DNA from: Ardenticatenaceae bacterium
GTDB taxonomy: Bacteria > Chloroflexota > Anaerolineae > Promineifilales > Promineifilaceae
Length of the DNA: 64,000 nt
Reading direction: 5' to 3'
Assembly: GCA_020634415.1 (NCBI GenBank)
Contig: JACKBT010000010.1
Span: 70,897-134,896, forward strand
Positions 62,178 through 64,000 of the stretch are shown here, piece by piece. The notes beneath the pieces are model-generated. The model was not told where the DNA came from. It was given only the letters and a program-made list of their open reading frames with translations, and did no database searches. Both the position numbers and the translations under genes were made by a program. Position 1 is the first letter of the stretch. Each line of letters begins with the position of its first letter.

Positions 62178-63173
62178 ATGAAATACATGAACGATCAAGT
62201 AACATCAATTCGTAAAATCTCAAAAAGATTGCTTACATTATTAACTGGCCCCCTCGCAATTGCACTTGCAGCAAATGTCGCAACTAACAATGCTATAGGG
62301 CAACAATCACCCTTATGGCTATGGTCGGTAACGATTATGCTCCTAATTATATGCTTGTTATTATATAGTGTTGGCTACGGGAATAGTTTTGAAGAAAAGC
62401 TACTTCATCTTGCTCGCAAATTGCGTACTCGGCGATTTAGAAAACCAAGGCTGCTCATTTTAGATGGCACAATTGGTAGAGATCAAAATGAAACTCAGCC
62501 AGTTCCAATGCAGTCAAATAGAAGCCCGTATGACTGGCAGACTGCTCTTAACAAGCCCAGTTACAAAATTGAAGTTGGTCCAGTGAAACTTATCCAACGT
62601 AAATTTACTCCTGATGTAGTTATTAACCCATTTGGAGAATTATATCCTGAGGCTGACTTTGTTTCTCACACGACTATTAAGGTGATACGAGATTATGTTT
62701 GGAATGGTGGGATATTCATTAATGTAGCCGGGATTCCATTTTGGTATCGTTACGATCCACGAGGAGGAAACCATGAAGCTGCTGGACGTGTTGAAAGACT
62801 AGATGACAATAACCCAATTTGGAAACCACTTGTTCGTGACTTGTTCCCCAACCTTAATCCAAATGGAGATTATGAAGAGGTCGAGTGTTATCAGACCTCT
62901 TTAGAAGTTGACCGATTTGGCGATATTGTAAATTCTGGCAATGGAACTACTATTGGAAAATTTAGAGCTTATTCAATAGATTCTGGGCAATTCATAACGA
63001 TGTTGCGCGATCGGGAACAGAATCAGTGCATAATAGGAGCATTACCATATGGTAGTGGCTTTTTTCTTTTAGCAGGTGTTCAAATCAATAATATGGAAAA
63101 TAATAGCTTTGAAAAAGTCGTTGCAACAATACATGGATGGATAAAATATGAAATGCAGGGTCAGAAACCGTAA
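62178..63173 (+). CDS. AT-rich membrane-anchored protein of unknown function, probably acquired
   Basis: 331 residues. Two hydrophobic segments (about 20-40 and 45-66: LWLWSVTIMLLIICLLLYSV) then a soluble domain. Residues about 150-200 read VVINPFGELYPEADF, VIRDYVWNGGIFINVAGIPF and WYRYDPRG, reminiscent of glutamine-amidotransferase-like or ThuA-like folds, but no catalytic Cys triad is clear. GC is about 38-40% by eye against 55-60% around it. It lacks any ACGGCCGT over nearly 1 kb, whereas the window averages one per about 570 nt. Codon use differs from all neighbours. These facts suggest recent transfer. Confidence 0.55.
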   Translation: MKYMNDQVTSIRKISKRLLTLLTGPLAIALAANVATNNAIGQQSPLWLWSVTIMLLIICLLLYSVGYGNSFEEKLLHLARKLRTRRFRKPRLLILDGTIGRDQNETQPVPMQSNRSPYDWQTALNKPSYKIEVGPVKLIQRKFTPDVVINPFGELYPEADFVSHTTIKVIRDYVWNGGIFINVAGIPFWYRYDPRGGNHEAAGRVERLDDNNPIWKPLVRDLFPNLNPNGDYEEVECYQTSLEVDRFGDIVNSGNGTTIGKFRAYSIDSGQFITMLRDREQNQCIIGALPYGSGFFLLAGVQINNMENNSFEKVVATIHGWIKYEMQGQKP

Positions 63174-63201
63174 GACCTACAATAAAACGAATTTTTCAAA
63201 G

Positions 63202-64000
63202 TCAGGAAGCTGTGTCTTTCCCCTCATCCCAACCCAGCAACTTCCGTAACCGCTGCCACCCCCGCTGCCGCTCAAACGCCTTGAGCCGCCATGTCCCCAC
63301 GATGCCGAAGGGAATAAACAGCACAATCCCCACATAAATCGCCCCCAGCAAAAAGCTGGCCGCCTCACCAAACCACCTGTCCAGATAAAATTCGAGCAAA
63401 CGGAAAACGGCCGCTCCCAACATCGCCCCACTCAACGTCCCCACCCCGCCAATCAAAATAATCAACAGCGCCGTCACCGTCCAGCCCAGGCTGGCCACAT
63501 TGGGGCTGACAATCGGTTGGTGAATGGTGTGGAAAAAGCCCGCGAGAGCGGCCGTTACCGAAGACAACACCAACGCCGTCAGCTTAAAGTAAAAGGTGTT
63601 ATACCCCAGCATCAACGCCCGATCCTCATTCTCCCGAATCGCCACACACACCCGCCCCGTCGGCGAATCCACAAAGCGGCGGTACAGCCAATAGACCAAA
63701 AACGTCGTCAGCAACACAATAAGGTAAAGTTGAAAGCGTTCATTCGAGGTACTCAAAAACTCCGGCGCAATCACCCCCTGCAAACCCACATCCGCCCCCG
63801 TCCACGCCGCCAACTCACTCGACTGCACCACAATAAAAAACATCGAAGCAATGCCCAGCGTCACCAGGGCAAACGTCACCCCCTTCACGCGGGGCAGCAC
63901 CAACCCCACCAGCACCGCCTGCAACACGCCCACGCCCACCAAACCCAACAGCGTCATCCCCGCGCCCCACTGCAACTTCTTAAAGGCAATCCCCGTAAAA
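63202..64000 (-). CDS. Branched-chain amino-acid-type ABC transporter permease (LivM), partial
   Basis: The C-terminal 266 residues of a LivM-family permease; the N-terminus lies beyond the window (the frame is open through base 64000, reading FTGIAFKKLQWGAG before the first internal Met). Visible: RVKGVTFALVTLGIASMFFI, the EAA-like loop GRVCVAIRENEDRALMLGYN, ALAGFFHTIHQPIVSPNVAS and LLIILIGGVGTLSGAMLGAA, all LivM-typical. The C-terminal tail (RLKAFERQRGWQRLRKLLGW) is basic. It would import leucine-type or other amino acids, or urea-like solutes. Its operon partners are outside. Confidence 0.9.
   Translation of the reverse strand, partial: FTGIAFKKLQWGAGMTLLGLVGVGVLQAVLVGLVLPRVKGVTFALVTLGIASMFFIVVQSSELAAWTGADVGLQGVIAPEFLSTSNERFQLYLIVLLTTFLVYWLYRRFVDSPTGRVCVAIRENEDRALMLGYNTFYFKLTALVLSSVTAALAGFFHTIHQPIVSPNVASLGWTVTALLIILIGGVGTLSGAMLGAAVFRLLEFYLDRWFGEAASFLLGAIYVGIVLFIPFGIVGTWRLKAFERQRGWQRLRKLLGWDEGKDTAS

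Larger units (their letters stand above)
435..63424. repeat. Dispersed highly iterated palindrome ACGGCCGT (core CGGCCG)
   Basis: The 8-mer ACGGCCGT, usually within AACGGCCGTT, recurs through the window. Hand reading finds about 110 exact copies plus some 45 near copies such as GCGGCCGT, TCGGCCGT and ACGGCCGA. Examples begin at 435, 2785, 7589, 11461, 20280, 28621, 35283, 39294, 45992, 49749, 54270, 58502, 60051 and 62150. At this base composition one or two would be expected. Most copies are inside genes, where they encode Thr-Ala-Val, Asn-Gly-Arg or Arg-Pro-Leu/Phe depending on frame; some are intergenic. The AT-rich gene at 62178-63173 has none. The closest known analogue is cyanobacterial HIP1 (GCGATCGC). 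Role unknown. Confidence 0.95.

Noticed and set aside
1..64000. tRNA or rRNA genes
   Set aside because: No cloverleaf with a conserved TTCGAnTC arm and no rRNA signature was found on reading both strands.

Overview
The window reads as one continuous chromosomal stretch of a bacterium of moderately high GC (55-60% by eye), most likely a Chloroflexota member near Anaerolineae/Promineifilum. That placement is inference from gene content: MalT-type LuxR activators, ATP-dependent PEP carboxykinase, a TGS-uridine kinase fusion, CUT1 sugar import and non-Pyl MttB. There is no rRNA or marker gene to prove it. No rRNA, tRNA, CRISPR array, phage or intact insertion sequence was found.

Layout. 0-7.4 kb: a truncated FG-GAP surface protein, a GT4 glycosyltransferase, a giant O-antigen-ligase/TPR/cyclophilin fusion and a WecA/TagO-type phosphosugar transferase, together a surface polysaccharide module. 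7.4-20 kb: mostly single metabolic and regulatory genes (PhaR-like regulator, uridine kinase, MalT/LuxR activator, PLP enzyme, DinB, YciI, PEP carboxykinase, M42 peptidase, two aldo/keto reductases). 20-28 kb: PHP phosphatase, MttB-family methyltransferase, a coupled kinase-arginase-DinB string, a PLC-like protein and a lytic transglycosylase. 28-35 kb: a stand-alone response regulator with a terminator in its leader, then an alcohol dehydrogenase-MFS-MATE export string. 35.7-38.3 kb: a two-subunit molybdenum hydroxylase. 38.4-55.6 kb: a carbohydrate locus arranged on both sides of a GntR-regulated divergent promoter, with a CUT1 importer whose binding protein is internally duplicated, YesL, a GH78 rhamnosidase, an esterase, three Gfo/Idh/MocA dehydrogenases, a DapA-like aldolase, an Old-Yellow-Enzyme reductase and a decayed uronate isomerase. 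55.7-64 kb: a beta-propeller lipoprotein, two AI-2E-type membrane proteins, a FabH-like protein without FabH's His/Asn, a small nuclease, an acetyltransferase, an orphan antitoxin-like gene, an AT-rich foreign-looking gene and the start of a LivM permease.

Two genome-wide signals overlay the genes. First, the palindrome ACGGCCGT (often AACGGCCGTT) occurs roughly 110 times by hand count, where about two would be expected by chance. It lies inside genes in all three frames and between genes, much like the cyanobacterial HIP1 element but with a different sequence. Second, the gaps between successive same-strand genes are repeatedly filled by hairpins whose arms are themselves short tandem repeats (units such as GGAGATT, GGAGACT, GTAATTG, CGTAAAA), often ending within about 5-20 nt of the next start codon and replacing a recognisable Shine-Dalgarno site. 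These two repeat systems are the best candidates for undescribed biology here. They also coincide with gene damage: the uronate isomerase deletion joint carries the palindrome, and a nitroreductase-like stub ends beside a tandem-unit hairpin.
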